Both the position numbers and the translations under genes were made by a program. DNA of 64,000 nt from Aquabacterium sp. A7-Y (lineage in GTDB: Bacteria > Pseudomonadota > Gammaproteobacteria > Burkholderiales > Burkholderiaceae_C). Location: contig NZ_JAPFBW010000001.1 of assembly GCF_026153205.1 (NCBI RefSeq), positions 310,001 through 374,000 of the forward strand, given 5' to 3'. Below, in pieces: positions 35,031-45,039 of the stretch. Each line of letters opens with the position of its first letter. Position 1 is the first letter of the stretch. Below the pieces are notes generated by a model. It saw nothing but the letters and a program-made list of their open reading frames with translations, was not told where the DNA came from and did not search any database.

Positions 35031-35537
35031 CTAGGCTTCGACCTCCTCGCCGTGGCCCAGCGCGGCCATCAGCGCCGCCTTGCGCTGGCGCAGCCGGTTG
35101 CCCAGCTTCTGCAGGTCCATGCCGCTTTCCTTCAGCTTCGGGAACATCTCCTTCTCTTCTTCCTTGACGTGGTGGTCGACGTACTCGCCCAGCACGATGA
35201 CCTTGGCGTCGTACAGCTTCTCGCGCGGCTGCATGGACTCGATCTGCGCAATCAGGTCCTTGGCGCTGGCGTGTTCGACGCTGGCTTCGTCGAGCAAGTC
35301 CTTCTCGTCGAGGAAACGCCGCGCGGCCGGGTAGAAGATCTCCTCCTCGATCTGCGTGTGCACCGTCAACTCCTGGCAGATCTGGAGGGCCAACTGGCGC
35401 TTCTGCGCCGCCGGCGCGCCAGCGTCGGCCAGCTTCCTGTACTGCTTGAAGAGCGCCTTGACCTTCTTGTGGTCCGTCATCAGCAGTTCGGTGGCATCGG
35501 GGGCGGCGGCGGCCGCAGCGCGTTTTGCAGTTGCCAT
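35031..35537 (-). CDS. Hemerythrin HHE domain protein
   Basis: The 168-residue cytosolic product is a four-helix-bundle hemerythrin-like protein. Candidate di-iron ligands are His23 (TDHKKVK), His60 and Glu64 (HTQIEEEIFYP), His89 (VEHASAK), and His122/His123 with Glu127 (DHHVKEEEKEMFP). Family members bind O2 or NO or act in oxidative and iron stress. A good RBS (GAAGGAAG) precedes the ATG. It is the last gene of a long minus-strand series and may have its own promoter in the 87-base gap. Confidence 0.92.
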   Translation of the reverse strand: MATAKRAAAAAAPDATELLMTDHKKVKALFKQYRKLADAGAPAAQKRQLALQICQELTVHTQIEEEIFYPAARRFLDEKDLLDEASVEHASAKDLIAQIESMQPREKLYDAKVIVLGEYVDHHVKEEEKEMFPKLKESGMDLQKLGNRLRQRKAALMAALGHGEEVEA

Positions 35538-35624
35538 GTGGGTCTTCCTTCGTGGGTTGTGATTGGAGTGGGCACGCCGGGGCCGGCGGCCGATCGCCCG
35601 GAGGTGCCCGGGGGCAGGGACGGC

Positions 35625-35864
35625 TCAGGCGTCGAGCGACTTGTCGCGCTCGGGCACGTCCTCGCCGGTCGAGCCGGGACCGCGGCGCTCCATGCGCCGG
35701 GCCGACCGGTCTTCGTCGGAACGCCCGGGCGGACTGTCCGACACCAGCGACGCATCGGAGCCGCGCTGGTCTGGCGAGGCCGGGCGCGAGCCGGCGGCTC
35801 CGCCGGGGCGGGGGGCCGCCGGCTCGGAGGATTCGTGGCCGGTGGGCTGCAGAGGGGCTGTCAT
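35625..35864 (-). CDS. Small disordered Ser/Pro/Arg-rich protein
   Basis: The 79-residue product is hydrophilic and low in hydrophobic residues (many Ser, Pro, Gly, Arg, Asp), so it is probably unstructured. No family recognised. The ATG at 35864 has a strong AAGGAG eight bases upstream, which supports a real gene. Short disordered proteins like this are often general-stress genes next to hemerythrin genes, but that is only a guess. Confidence 0.55.
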   Translation of the reverse strand: MTAPLQPTGHESSEPAAPRPGGAAGSRPASPDQRGSDASLVSDSPPGRSDEDRSARRMERRGPGSTGEDVPERDKSLDA

Positions 35865-35937
35865 CGCGGGCTCCTTGGTTTCGCGTCCACCACGAAGCAA
35901 ACGGTGTGCCGACCGGGTACCGGGCGCAGCGGCGGGC

Positions 35938-37749
35938 TCAGCCTGGGGCGACGCGCGCGCCGCAGGCCGCACAGAAGCGGGCGCCGGGCGACAGCGGCTC
36001 GCCGCATTCGCTGCAGAAGCGACCGGTGGCAGCGGGCGGCGCCGCTGCAGCGCCGGGTTCGGCCGCCGGGGCTGCCTGGCCCAGCGCCGCGGTGGCCCGG
36101 ATGTCGTGGTGCAGCTGGGCCGCCGCCGGGGTGCCGGACAGCGCGCGTTCACCCTGGTTCAGCGCGGCGATGCGGGCCTGGTCCTCCTCGCTGCCGGTGG
36201 CCACCAGCACACTCTGGCTGCGTCCGAAGGCGGCGAGGTGGGCGGCCAGATCCTTGGCCTCCATCCCGGTGGAGAACATGGCGGTGACCTGGCGCTGGTC
36301 GTCCTTGCCGAACACCACCGACTCGATGCGCGCCCGCCAGACTCGCAAGGTCATCGACTCGGTACGCACGATCTCGCTGTCGGTGTTGAGGCGGCTCGTC
36401 AAGGTGTTGCCGGTGCCCACACGCGAGCGCTGCCAGGTGCCGGCCAGCTCGACCCAGATCAGGACCGACTCGAAGTTGAAGCGGCCCCACAGCGCCTGCG
36501 CGGCCTTGAAGCAGAACAGGGCCACCAGCAGCAGCAAGGTAGAGGTGCCGGCCAGCGACAGGCGCTTGTCCTGCCATGCGGCGCCGACGTCGAACTCGCG
36601 CACGAAGTAGAGCAGCAGCCCGACCGCGGTCGCCACCAGCAGCGTCGCGTAGACGTCGAGCGCCACCAGCCAGCGGTGCGGCGGGTGCGCCAGCGCCGAG
36701 GACAGCGTGGGCGCGACGGTGCCGCCCACCGGCATCGGCTGCGTTTCCTCCATCAGCTCGCCGGCGAAGGGGCCGGCGCTGCGGCCAGGGTCGATGACGG
36801 GCTCCAGCCGCGCGTAACGGCGGTTGGGGATGCGCTCGGTCCAGCCCTGCTGCAGCTGGCGGTCGAGTTCGTCGAGCAGCAGGTTGGGCGGCGCGTTCAT
36901 GGACAGCTTGAGCTGCTCGCCGCTGGCCTGCGTGCTCGGCTGGTCGCCCACCTGGGCCAGCACCGCCAGCGCCACCAGGCAGACGGCGACCAGACCGGTG
37001 CCCAGCATGATGGCCGTCTGGGCACTCAAGGAAAACAGGCCGGGCGACGGCAGCCGGCTGCCCACCAGCCCGATCAGCACCGGCGCGAGCAGGGCAGCCG
37101 CGACCAGCCCCACCACCGAGGCCATCGACAGCCGGGCGCGCTGGTCGCCCAGCACCGGCTTGAGCAGGAAAAACACGCCAAAGACGAAGTACAGCATGCC
37201 GATCCAAGGCCGCGAGCTGTCGTTGCCCAGCAGCAGCCAGGAGACCGCGAAGCTCAGCGTCGTCGCGAGGATGGCCACCAGGTTGAAGAAGTGCCGCTGC
37301 GCCAGCGCCTGCACCGCCAGCGGCGCCGTGATCAGCCGCGGCACCGCGTGGTACAGCACGCCGTCGAGCGCCCCCTGGGGCTCGGGATAGGTGAGGCCGC
37401 CCTGGCGCAGCATGTCCTTGTAGATGTCGGCGCGCGGCGAGCCGCCGGTGGTGCCGGCCGCGAGTTCCGGCGCCAGCGAGGCCGGCCGGCCGCGACCGAA
37501 AAAGAAGCGCAGCCGGCGCGCCGCAACGCCGGCCGCCAGCAGCCCGCCGACCAGCAGCGCCAGCCCGGCCAGCAGCGGTGCCAGCACCAGTCGCAGGCTC
37601 TGGGCCTGCAAGGCCTCGCGGCTCCACCACAGGCACAGCACGCCGCCGCCAGCGAGCAGCGCTGCGCACAGCCAGAGCCACAGGTTCTGCAGCCGGTAGG
37701 GATTGGGAAGCTCCAGCCGCTTGCTTTCCGAGCTGTAGTCGTAGCCCAT
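35938..37749 (-). CDS. Polytopic membrane protein with C-terminal zinc ribbon
   Basis: The 603-residue product has several membrane helices: pairs at about 22-45 and 52-75, more at 155-175, 180-200, 212-230, 240-265, and 350-410. It then has a cytoplasmic region and, at the end, a zinc ribbon FCSECGEPLSPGARFCAACG with four Cys. No enzyme motif is visible. The RBS is near perfect (AAGGAGG). It follows the DUF3999 gene by 63 bases and may work with the DUF2339 and DUF3999 membrane proteins upstream. Confidence 0.75.
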   Translation of the reverse strand: MGYDYSSESKRLELPNPYRLQNLWLWLCAALLAGGGVLCLWWSREALQAQSLRLVLAPLLAGLALLVGGLLAAGVAARRLRFFFGRGRPASLAPELAAGTTGGSPRADIYKDMLRQGGLTYPEPQGALDGVLYHAVPRLITAPLAVQALAQRHFFNLVAILATTLSFAVSWLLLGNDSSRPWIGMLYFVFGVFFLLKPVLGDQRARLSMASVVGLVAAALLAPVLIGLVGSRLPSPGLFSLSAQTAIMLGTGLVAVCLVALAVLAQVGDQPSTQASGEQLKLSMNAPPNLLLDELDRQLQQGWTERIPNRRYARLEPVIDPGRSAGPFAGELMEETQPMPVGGTVAPTLSSALAHPPHRWLVALDVYATLLVATAVGLLLYFVREFDVGAAWQDKRLSLAGTSTLLLLVALFCFKAAQALWGRFNFESVLIWVELAGTWQRSRVGTGNTLTSRLNTDSEIVRTESMTLRVWRARIESVVFGKDDQRQVTAMFSTGMEAKDLAAHLAAFGRSQSVLVATGSEEDQARIAALNQGERALSGTPAAAQLHHDIRATAALGQAAPAAEPGAAAAPPAATGRFCSECGEPLSPGARFCAACGARVAPG

Positions 37750-37812
37750 GTTCTTGTCCTCCTTGAATGCGGTTCAGCGGCCCATTGTGGGCCCGGCGTG
37801 CGCCGGCCGGCC

Positions 37813-39225
37813 TCAGCCGCGCGGCCTGTCGTCCGGGCCTGCCGCCGCTCCGGGGCGTTTGCGCAGCAGCGAGGCCGCCATCGCGGCCATCATCGCGAGG
37901 CCGGCGAGCAGGACCGCCCAGAGCCAGGGGCGGCCGGACCCGGCGGCGGCCGGCGGGGCCGAGGGGGGCATCGCTGCGGGCACGGCCGGCGCGGCCGCTT
38001 CGTCGAGCTGCACGCTCGCTGTATCGGCCGGCAGGGGGGCATCCACAGGGCCGGCCGGCAGCAGTTGCTGCAGGCTCAGGGGGGCGGCGGCCGCGACCGT
38101 GGCGTCGCTCCAGGCCAGCCGGTAGGGCGGGGGACCGCTGGCGAGGAACACCAGCGAACGGGTCTCGACCGCCACCCGCAGCGTCGGCGGCCGGTGCCCC
38201 GGCGGGCTGATGGGCCCCTCGCTGTGCAGCCGCAACTCGCGAAAGACAGGGCCTGCCGGCACCGCCAGCGCGGGCGAGCGCGCTTCTCCGTCGGCCAGCC
38301 GCAGCCAGTAGACGGAGGTGCTGGCGATGTGGCTCCAGCCCTGCGCGGGGGACACCGAACCGGGCCGGGTCTTGTCGCGCACGGCCCGCAGCCGCTCACG
38401 CAGCCCGTGGGGGGACGGCGGGGGTGTGGCCGCCGGCGCCACCGTGTCGCGGCCGAGCACCTGCAGCTCGGCCAGGCTGTCCGGCTGGTTCGCCCGCACC
38501 TGCAGACGCGCCAGCGGGAGTGGCGCCGGCAGCCGGTAGTCGCACGCTTGCGCGGTGCAGCTCGCCGGCTCGATCGGCGCGCTCCACTGCAACACGGGCG
38601 GGCGCTCCCGGGTGCTGTGGCTGCTGGCCCGGGCCGCCACCAGCGTCGGCAGGGCGCTGCCCGGCACGGCGTCGAGCTTGAGGTAGCCGGGCGCGAGCGC
38701 CGGCAGCTCGACGCCGGTCTGCTGCAGGCGCCGGCCTTGATGCGCCAGCACCAGCACCTGCACGGCGGGCAGCACGGTCTCCCAGTGCTGCAGGTCGGTG
38801 CTGTGCTGGACCGACAGCACGAACACCCCCCGCTGGGTGTCCGCCGGCGTCAGCTCGATGTGGTGCAGCCGGCCCGGCACGCCGCGAGCGTCGAGCACCC
38901 AGCCGGGCGGCACCGGCGCCTTGCCGCGCTGGCCGGGGCGCAGGAACAGCGGCAGCTCGGTGGCGTGCTCGACCCGGTCGGCCGTCGCTGCCGGCAACCA
39001 GGCGAAGGGCAGGGCGGCGCCGTGCCCGTTGATCGGCCGCAGACCTTGCAGATCGGGCGAACCGGTGCGCGCGTGCAGCGCCATCGGCAGCTGCACGGTG
39101 TAGTAGGGGCCCCAACCCTGCAGCACCAGGGCGACGCTGCGGTCCGCTGCCGAGCCGGCCGCAGGGGCGGCCGCGGCGATGGCGAGGGCGAGTCCCGCCC
39201 TGCACGTTCCTGCGCCCAGCCTCAT
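37813..39225 (-). CDS. DUF3999 family protein
   Basis: The 470-residue product has a signal peptide (about 1-26), a large periplasmic beta-rich region with GYLKLDAVPGSALPTLV and YDYRLPAPLPL-like strands, and a single C-terminal membrane helix (about 432-455) followed by an Arg-rich tail. I assign it to DUF3999 by layout and because such proteins are commonly encoded directly after DUF2339 membrane proteins, as here (the genes overlap by four bases). Function unknown; cell-envelope role presumed. Confidence 0.7.
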   Translation of the reverse strand: MRLGAGTCRAGLALAIAAAAPAAGSAADRSVALVLQGWGPYYTVQLPMALHARTGSPDLQGLRPINGHGAALPFAWLPAATADRVEHATELPLFLRPGQRGKAPVPPGWVLDARGVPGRLHHIELTPADTQRGVFVLSVQHSTDLQHWETVLPAVQVLVLAHQGRRLQQTGVELPALAPGYLKLDAVPGSALPTLVAARASSHSTRERPPVLQWSAPIEPASCTAQACDYRLPAPLPLARLQVRANQPDSLAELQVLGRDTVAPAATPPPSPHGLRERLRAVRDKTRPGSVSPAQGWSHIASTSVYWLRLADGEARSPALAVPAGPVFRELRLHSEGPISPPGHRPPTLRVAVETRSLVFLASGPPPYRLAWSDATVAAAAPLSLQQLLPAGPVDAPLPADTASVQLDEAAAPAVPAAMPPSAPPAAAGSGRPWLWAVLLAGLAMMAAMAASLLRKRPGAAAGPDDRPRG

Positions 39226-42200
39226 GCCGTCTCTCCCGTATCGCGCTGCCGCGGCGGCACCGGCGCGAAGTAGCCCACCAGCAGCAGGAGCACGCCCACC
39301 ACGATGAAGGACACGATGCGATAGAGGCTGCCGCGGTCGGCCAGCTCGACCAGGAACAGCTTGACCACCACCACGCCGAGCAGCGCCGCGCCGACCATCC
39401 AGACGCTACGCACCACACGGCGATGGCCTGCCAGCATCAGCGCCACGCCGACGATGGACCAGGCCACCGACAAGGCCGCCTGCGTCAGGGTCGAGTCGAA
39501 CAGCGCAACGAGGCGCCAGTCCACCCCGGCCCAGTGGTGGCAGGTGCGCAGCACCATGCCGGTGTAGATCGCGAAGCCGGACAGGCCCAGGGCCGCCGTG
39601 AGCGCCGGCCTGGGCATCTGCCGGCTCACCGTGTCGGGCAGCGCGCGCCGCCAGAACGGCAAGGCCAGCAGCACCAGTCCCTGCGCGATTTCGAGCGGAT
39701 TGAGCAGCGGCAGGTAGGGCAGGGGCGCGGCGTCGCCCGGCCCGAGGTTGGCGTGCCAGACCCACAGCAGCAGGTACACCGCGAGCGGGGCGCAGGCCGC
39801 GACCAGGTAGGTATCGCGGTGCTCGGCGAGGGGCCAGCGCGACAGCAGGGCCGGGCGGCTCAATGCCGCGATCACGGCGACCGGCACCAGCATCCACCCG
39901 AGCTGCCCCCAGGCGCTGCCCGCCTCGCCCAGGCCCGCCATCGCCAGCTGGACTTCACGCGCGGCCAGCAGCAGGAACAGCCAGAAGCCGAGCAGGTGCA
40001 GCCATTGCAGCACCGGCCGGCTCCACCAGTCGCGCTGCCGGCGCAGCAGCAGGAGGTGCCAGGCCAGCGCCAGCGGCCACACCGCCCAGCCCCAGTGGGC
40101 CGAGGGCGGCAGCCCGTCGGTGGCCGGGCCGGTCAGCGCGCACAGCACCCAGGCCGGCAGCGTCAGCGCGCTCGCCTGGCCCAGCACCTGCCAGCGGCGC
40201 CAGTGGGCGAGCAGCACCACCGCGATCGAGCTCAGCAGCACCCAGCCGGCCCATGCGGCCGGGCCGGCGGCCAGTGCGTCGTGCTGCAGCAGCAGTCGCC
40301 AGCCGACCGGCGGCAGCAGCTGGCTCCACCAGGCCAGCGACCAGGCGACCGCGGCCCACTGGGGCGCGGCACCACTCGCCAGCGCGAGCGGCCGGCGTGT
40401 CGGGCGGCGCACCAGGTCGCCGGCCAGCAGGCCGGTCAGCGTCAGCACCAGCGGCCCCCAGTGGGCGTTCAGGTCGGTGTCGCTCCAGAGCGGCGCGCCG
40501 AACCACAGCAGGCCGGCCGCCGCGGCGACCTGCAGGGCCATCCCGGCGAGCACCAGCACCGGATGGCCCAGCCTCAGGCCGGCCCAGAGCGCGGCCAGCC
40601 CCAGCCAGGGCCAGGCCAGCGCCGCCCGGTCGGCCGGCATCACGTACAGCAGGCTCAAGGCCAGCACCGCCAGCCCGGCGACCAGGCCCAGGCTGCCGGC
40701 CAGCGTCCAGTCGCCGGGGGCCGGGGCCTCGGCCTGCAGCTGCCGGCGGACCGACAGCGCCGCACTCAGCAGCAGCGGCAAGGCGATCAGCAGCGCCGCG
40801 GCCAGGCCCTCCCAGCCATCGCTCAGCATCGCGCTGCGGGCATCGCCATGCAGGGTGGCAGCCAGCCCCGCCAGGGCCAGGCCGTGCAGCACCGAGCCGA
40901 TCGGTCCCAGCGTCCCGACCCGCTCGCCGCCCCGGGGCGGTGAAGCAGGCCAGCGCGAGCCAGGCGCACACCACACTGGCCCACAGCGGCACGAGCAGCA
41001 TCCACACCCATGCCGCGACGGCTGCGGCTATCGACCAGGGCAGCCAGGCGAGAGCGTGTTGTTCCCAGGCCGGCCGGGTGTCGGCCGGCAGGCGGCGCCC
41101 CACGGCCCAGACGGCCAGCGCACCGGCGCCGCACAGCACGACGCCCAGGCGCGAGCCGGTCAGCAGCGGCGTGCCCGGTCCCAGGTCCAGCCCCAGCGAG
41201 GCGAGCAGCCGCAGCAGCGCCGCGCCCAGCACCAGCAGGCCGAAGCCGCGTGCATAGGGCCGCCGCTGGCGCGCGCCCAGCCAGTACATGCCGGCGGCCT
41301 CGACGGCCCAGGTGGCGCCGGTCCAGGCGCCCTCCAGCGCCAGCGGGATGGACAGCGTGGCGAAGATGACGCCGACGATTGCGTAGGCCTCGCCCAGCAG
41401 CGAGTAGCGCAGGTGGCCGCCGCGCAGCAGCACGCCGCCCAGCAGCAGGTAGAAGGTCGCGTAGCCGAAGGCGGCCCAGGCCGGTCCCCACTCGTGGCCC
41501 GAGACCAGGCCGTACTGCAGGCCGAAGCTGGCCAGCGGCACGCCGAAGACCAGGGCGCTGTCGACCCGGCCCACCTGGCTCAGCGCGCGGCCGGCGCGTG
41601 CCGACAGCGGCAGCCCGGCCTCGGCGGCGTCGTCGCCCTCGGCCAGCGCACGCCGCGCGAACAGCACGCCGATGGCCGTGAACAGCAGGAAAAACAGCAG
41701 CAGGAAAGCCTGCGTGCTGGCGTAGAGCTCGTCGCGGTAGTGGCGCTCGGCCCAGGCGCCGGCCAGGGTCAAGGTGCCCGTCAGGCCGACCAGGTTGAGC
41801 GGCCGCCAGGCGCGGAACCACGCCATCCCGAAGATGCCCAGGTCGAGGATGGCGAGATAGCTGAACAGCGCCACGTGGTTGCCGCCGCCGGTGGACACGA
41901 GCACCGGCGCGGCAAAACCTTCGGCCACCGACACCAGCGCCAGCCACAGCGCGTTCTGCCGCACCGCCAGCACCGAGCCCAGCACCGAGACGCCGGCCAT
42001 GAAGGCGAAGGCGGCTGTCGCGGGCAGCAATTGAGGGTGCAGCTTCAGCGCGGTGAGGGCGGTCAGGTAGAAGACGCCGATGCCCGCGCCCTGCAGGATC
42101 ACGCCATAGCCGTGGCCGCCGGCCGCGTCGCTGCGCTCGCGCAGCCGCCAGCCCAGGCCGAGCAGCACGGCGCCCACCAGGGCCACGCCGGCATACCGCA

Positions 42201-42906
42201 GCTCGACCGGCAGTGTGACCCGCTCGGCCGCGTAGCGCAGCAGGAAGGCCAGGCCCAGGAAGAGGATCAGCACGCCGACCTTGACGATGGTGTTGCCGCC
42301 GAAGATCCAGCGGCTCAGCCCCGGGGGCAGGCGGTCGCGCAAGGGCACCGCGGGTGCAGCCGGCGGGCGCGCCGGTTCTTGTGGCACCGCAGCGGGCCGC
42401 GGCAGGGGGCGACGTTCGGCCGGCGCCGGCTCGGCGGTGGCTGGCACGGCCGGGGCCGGCGGCAGGGCGGGAGGCACGGCCGGCCCAGTGGTCCGGTCGC
42501 TGTCGGCGGATGCCGGGCGGCCCGCGAGAGCCGCCGCCGCGGCGGCTTCCGAGAGGCGCGGACCGACGGGCTCGGGGGCCCGCACCGGGCCGGCCGGTGG
42601 GGTCGCCAGCGGTGCGGGCGGATCGGCGACCCGGCCCTGGGCCGAGGTAGGCGTGGCGGCTTCCGCCGCCGCCTCGCCGCCCAAGCGCCTGACCTCGCTG
42701 CGCAAGGCGGCGACTTCCCGCTCCAGCGCCTGCAGCCGCGCTTCCAGGCCGGGCCGTGCGGCGCCCGGGGCAGCCGGCTCAGGGTCCCCTTGCTTCTGCA
42801 GCATGGCGACCAGGATGGGGCCCAGCGCGACGCCGACGATGGCACCCAGCAGATCGCCGATGCCCCAGCCGAGAAAGCCGCCGATCAGAGCGCACAGGAA
42901 CTTCAT
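39222..42906 (-). pseudogene. DUF2339 polytopic membrane protein, interrupted by one frameshift
   Basis: Starts MKFLCALIGGFLGWGIGDLLG (ATG 42906, RBS GAGGGAG), then a coiled coil (LEARLQALEREVAALRSEV), a Pro/Ala-rich linker, and more than 25 membrane helices, as in DUF2339 proteins of about 900-1250 residues. The first frame reads through to about 40935 (ending ...VVCAWLALACFTA) and the rest is in another frame (ERVGTLGPIGSVLHG... to stop 39222). Removing one base from CCCCGGGG at 40930-40937 joins both parts into a 1227-residue protein. Either a real mutation or a sequencing error in the G/C run. If read as two genes, the pieces are about 40935-42906 and 39222-40976. Confidence 0.85.
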
Positions 42907-42936
42907 GCCTTCACTCCCTCTTGTTGTCGTGGGTCT

Positions 42937-42956
42937 TGTGGTGGTCTGTGGTGGTC
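42937..42956. repeat. Tandem 10-base repeat upstream of DUF2339 gene
   Basis: TGTGGTGGTC occurs twice in tandem in the 91-base gap before the DUF2339 start. No known operator was recognised in it. Confidence 0.7.
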
Positions 42957-42997
42957 GTGCCGTCGACGGCTCTGCAGGGTACCCCGGGCGCCGCGGC

Positions 42998-44980
42998 TCA
43001 GCCGCCGGTGCCCCGCCCGAAGCACCATCGCCACAGCGCCCGTCCGAGCTGCAGCAGCAGGGAGAGCAGGAACAGCAGCAGCGCGGGGGGCAGCAGCAGC
43101 ACCCGCCAGCCGCGGAAAAAAACCGGCCGCCGGTCGTCGGCCTCTGCTTCGGCGGGAGCGGCCACCTGCGCGGCCCGTGCCTCCCAGTGGGCGGCACGCT
43201 TCGGGTCGTGACAGGTGCCAGCGGGGTTGCCGTAGACGTCTTGCGCGAGCCGCTCCATCGCCCGCCGGTCGCCTGCCTCGGCCGCCTGCTCCAGCCAGGC
43301 GCGGGCGTCGGCCAGGGCCTCGGCGGCCTCGGCCCGCAGCAGCAGCTCGCCGACCTGACGGCGCGCCTCCGCCTGCGCCGTGCTGCCCTCGTCGAGCTGG
43401 GCGGCGGCGTGGCGGAACAGGCCGAGGGCCCGGCCCGGCTCCGGGGGACCGGCGGCACGGTCCAGCAGCAGGCGGCCCAGCAGCAGACACAAGGCCGGAC
43501 CGGTCTCGCCGTCGGCCAGTGCCCGCTCGGCCCACACACGCGCGCCGGGCAGGTCGGGGGCACCGCCCCGCCCTTCGCGCAGCCCCTGGGCATACAACGC
43601 CATGCCCGGCGGCAGGCCCTCGACGGGGCCGCTGCCCGGCGGCGCGACCAGGCCGGCGGCGCGCGCGGCCCAGGCGTGCGCCGCCTCGCGGTCGGCCTCC
43701 AGCCCGCGGCCGTCGTACAGGTCGCGGGCGAGCCGCAGCGCGGCGCGCAGGTCGCCGCCGCGCCAGTCGGCGGCCAGTTGGTCGGCATGGCTGCGTGGCG
43801 GGTGTCCGGGGCGCACCCACCACCAGTGTCCGGTGTCGTGCTCCGCCACCAGCACCGGCCGAGCCTCGCTCCAGGCCGCCAGGCAATGCCGCAGCACCGC
43901 GGGCGTGTCGAGCTCGGGGCCGCCGAACCAGCGGTAGTAGCCGGGCAGGGCCGGCCGGCCGTCGCTGTCGTAGACACTCCAGGCCCGCGCATCGATGTCC
44001 TCGGGCAGGCCCATCACGGTGCTGCACAGGAACCAGGCGGGCGCGCTGCCGCCGGGCTCCAGCACCCAGACCTGCTCATGGTGGCAGCCCAGCGCCGCCC
44101 GGCCGGCGGCGAGGTCCCACAGGCCCTTCCCGTCCGCCGTGTCCTGCTCGATCTCCACCCAGCGCAAGGGAGCGGCCGGATCCGCCGGGGACGTGCGCGC
44201 CACCGAGGCCGGCGCCAAGGCGACATAGCTCGCCGGCAGGAGCGGCCGGCCCTGCTCGTCCTCCAGGCCCAGCCGCGCGCCGCGGCGCACCGGCCGGCAG
44301 CCGGTGCCGGCCCAGAGCGCGGGCAGGGCCCCGGCCTCCGCGACCCACTCGGCGAAGCCGAGCACCGGGGGGTGCTCCTCGATGGCGGCGAAGTAGGGAT
44401 GCTCCAGCCCCCCCAAGCCGAAGATGCGGCACCAGGCCATCCAGTCGCCGACGCCCAGGCGGAAGGACGCGAAGCCCAGCAGCTCGTCCAGGCCGTGCGG
44501 CGTGCCGGCCGCGGCTTCGAGCTCCAGGGCCCGCCAGCCGTCGGCGAAGTCCTGCTGCAGCGCGGCCATGCTCCCGGCGGCATCGACCGCGCTGTCATCC
44601 AGCCCGGTGATCTCGTCGAGGTCGGCACAGAACAGGGCCGGCCGGCCGCCGGCCTCGGCCTCGCAGTGCTCGACCTGCTCGCGCAGCCAGTGGCCGGTCG
44701 CCTCGAGCGCGCGCGGCAGCGCCGCGTCGCGGGCGAGCGCCGGGTGGCGCAGCGCGAGCGCCACAAAACGCTCGAAGCGGCCGAGCGCCGGGCGGGCCTC
44801 GGCTTCCAGCGCCGGGCTGCCGGCGTCGCCGAATACCGCTTGGAAGGCCGTGGGCGCCGGGCGGGCATCGGCCAGCAGGATCCGCCACAGCGCCGGCACG
44901 ATGTTGCTGCTCTCGGCGATGCACACCAGCGGATGCCGCGGCGCCTGCGCGCGGAGATGAAGAAAGCAGCGATGGCCCAC
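42998..44980 (-). CDS. SEL1-like repeat protein with C-terminal membrane anchor
   Basis: The 660-residue product starts with GTG (44980) behind a strong AAGGAGGGG RBS. Residues 1-400 are unfamiliar and rich in Trp and acidic residues. Residues about 400-600 contain SEL1-like helical repeats, visible as LARDLYDGRGLEADREAAHAWAARAA, YAQGLREGRGGAPDLPGARVWAERA and ARAWLEQAAEAGDRRAMERLAQ. Near the C-terminus a hydrophobic helix (about 628-650) anchors it. SEL1 repeats mediate protein contacts. The gene lies 59 bases after DUF4132 and 91 before DUF2339. Confidence 0.7.
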   Translation of the reverse strand: MGHRCFLHLRAQAPRHPLVCIAESSNIVPALWRILLADARPAPTAFQAVFGDAGSPALEAEARPALGRFERFVALALRHPALARDAALPRALEATGHWLREQVEHCEAEAGGRPALFCADLDEITGLDDSAVDAAGSMAALQQDFADGWRALELEAAAGTPHGLDELLGFASFRLGVGDWMAWCRIFGLGGLEHPYFAAIEEHPPVLGFAEWVAEAGALPALWAGTGCRPVRRGARLGLEDEQGRPLLPASYVALAPASVARTSPADPAAPLRWVEIEQDTADGKGLWDLAAGRAALGCHHEQVWVLEPGGSAPAWFLCSTVMGLPEDIDARAWSVYDSDGRPALPGYYRWFGGPELDTPAVLRHCLAAWSEARPVLVAEHDTGHWWWVRPGHPPRSHADQLAADWRGGDLRAALRLARDLYDGRGLEADREAAHAWAARAAGLVAPPGSGPVEGLPPGMALYAQGLREGRGGAPDLPGARVWAERALADGETGPALCLLLGRLLLDRAAGPPEPGRALGLFRHAAAQLDEGSTAQAEARRQVGELLLRAEAAEALADARAWLEQAAEAGDRRAMERLAQDVYGNPAGTCHDPKRAAHWEARAAQVAAPAEAEADDRRPVFFRGWRVLLLPPALLLFLLSLLLQLGRALWRWCFGRGTGG

Positions 44981-45039
44981 CCTGTCCCCTCCTTGTTATC
45001 CCGTGTGATGCGCCTGTTCCGGCCTCGGCCGGCGGAAGA

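Noticed and set aside
40920-40945. Programmed ribosomal frameshifting in DUF2339
   Set aside because: The run CCCCGGGG is not a typical slippery site and no stimulating pseudoknot or stop context was seen; mutation or sequence error is simpler.
40120-44610. A 1496-residue plus-strand open frame opposite DUF2339 and the SEL1-like gene
   Set aside because: Extreme Arg/Ala/Pro/Gly low-complexity product typical of GC-rich shadows; the minus frames have RBSs and domains.
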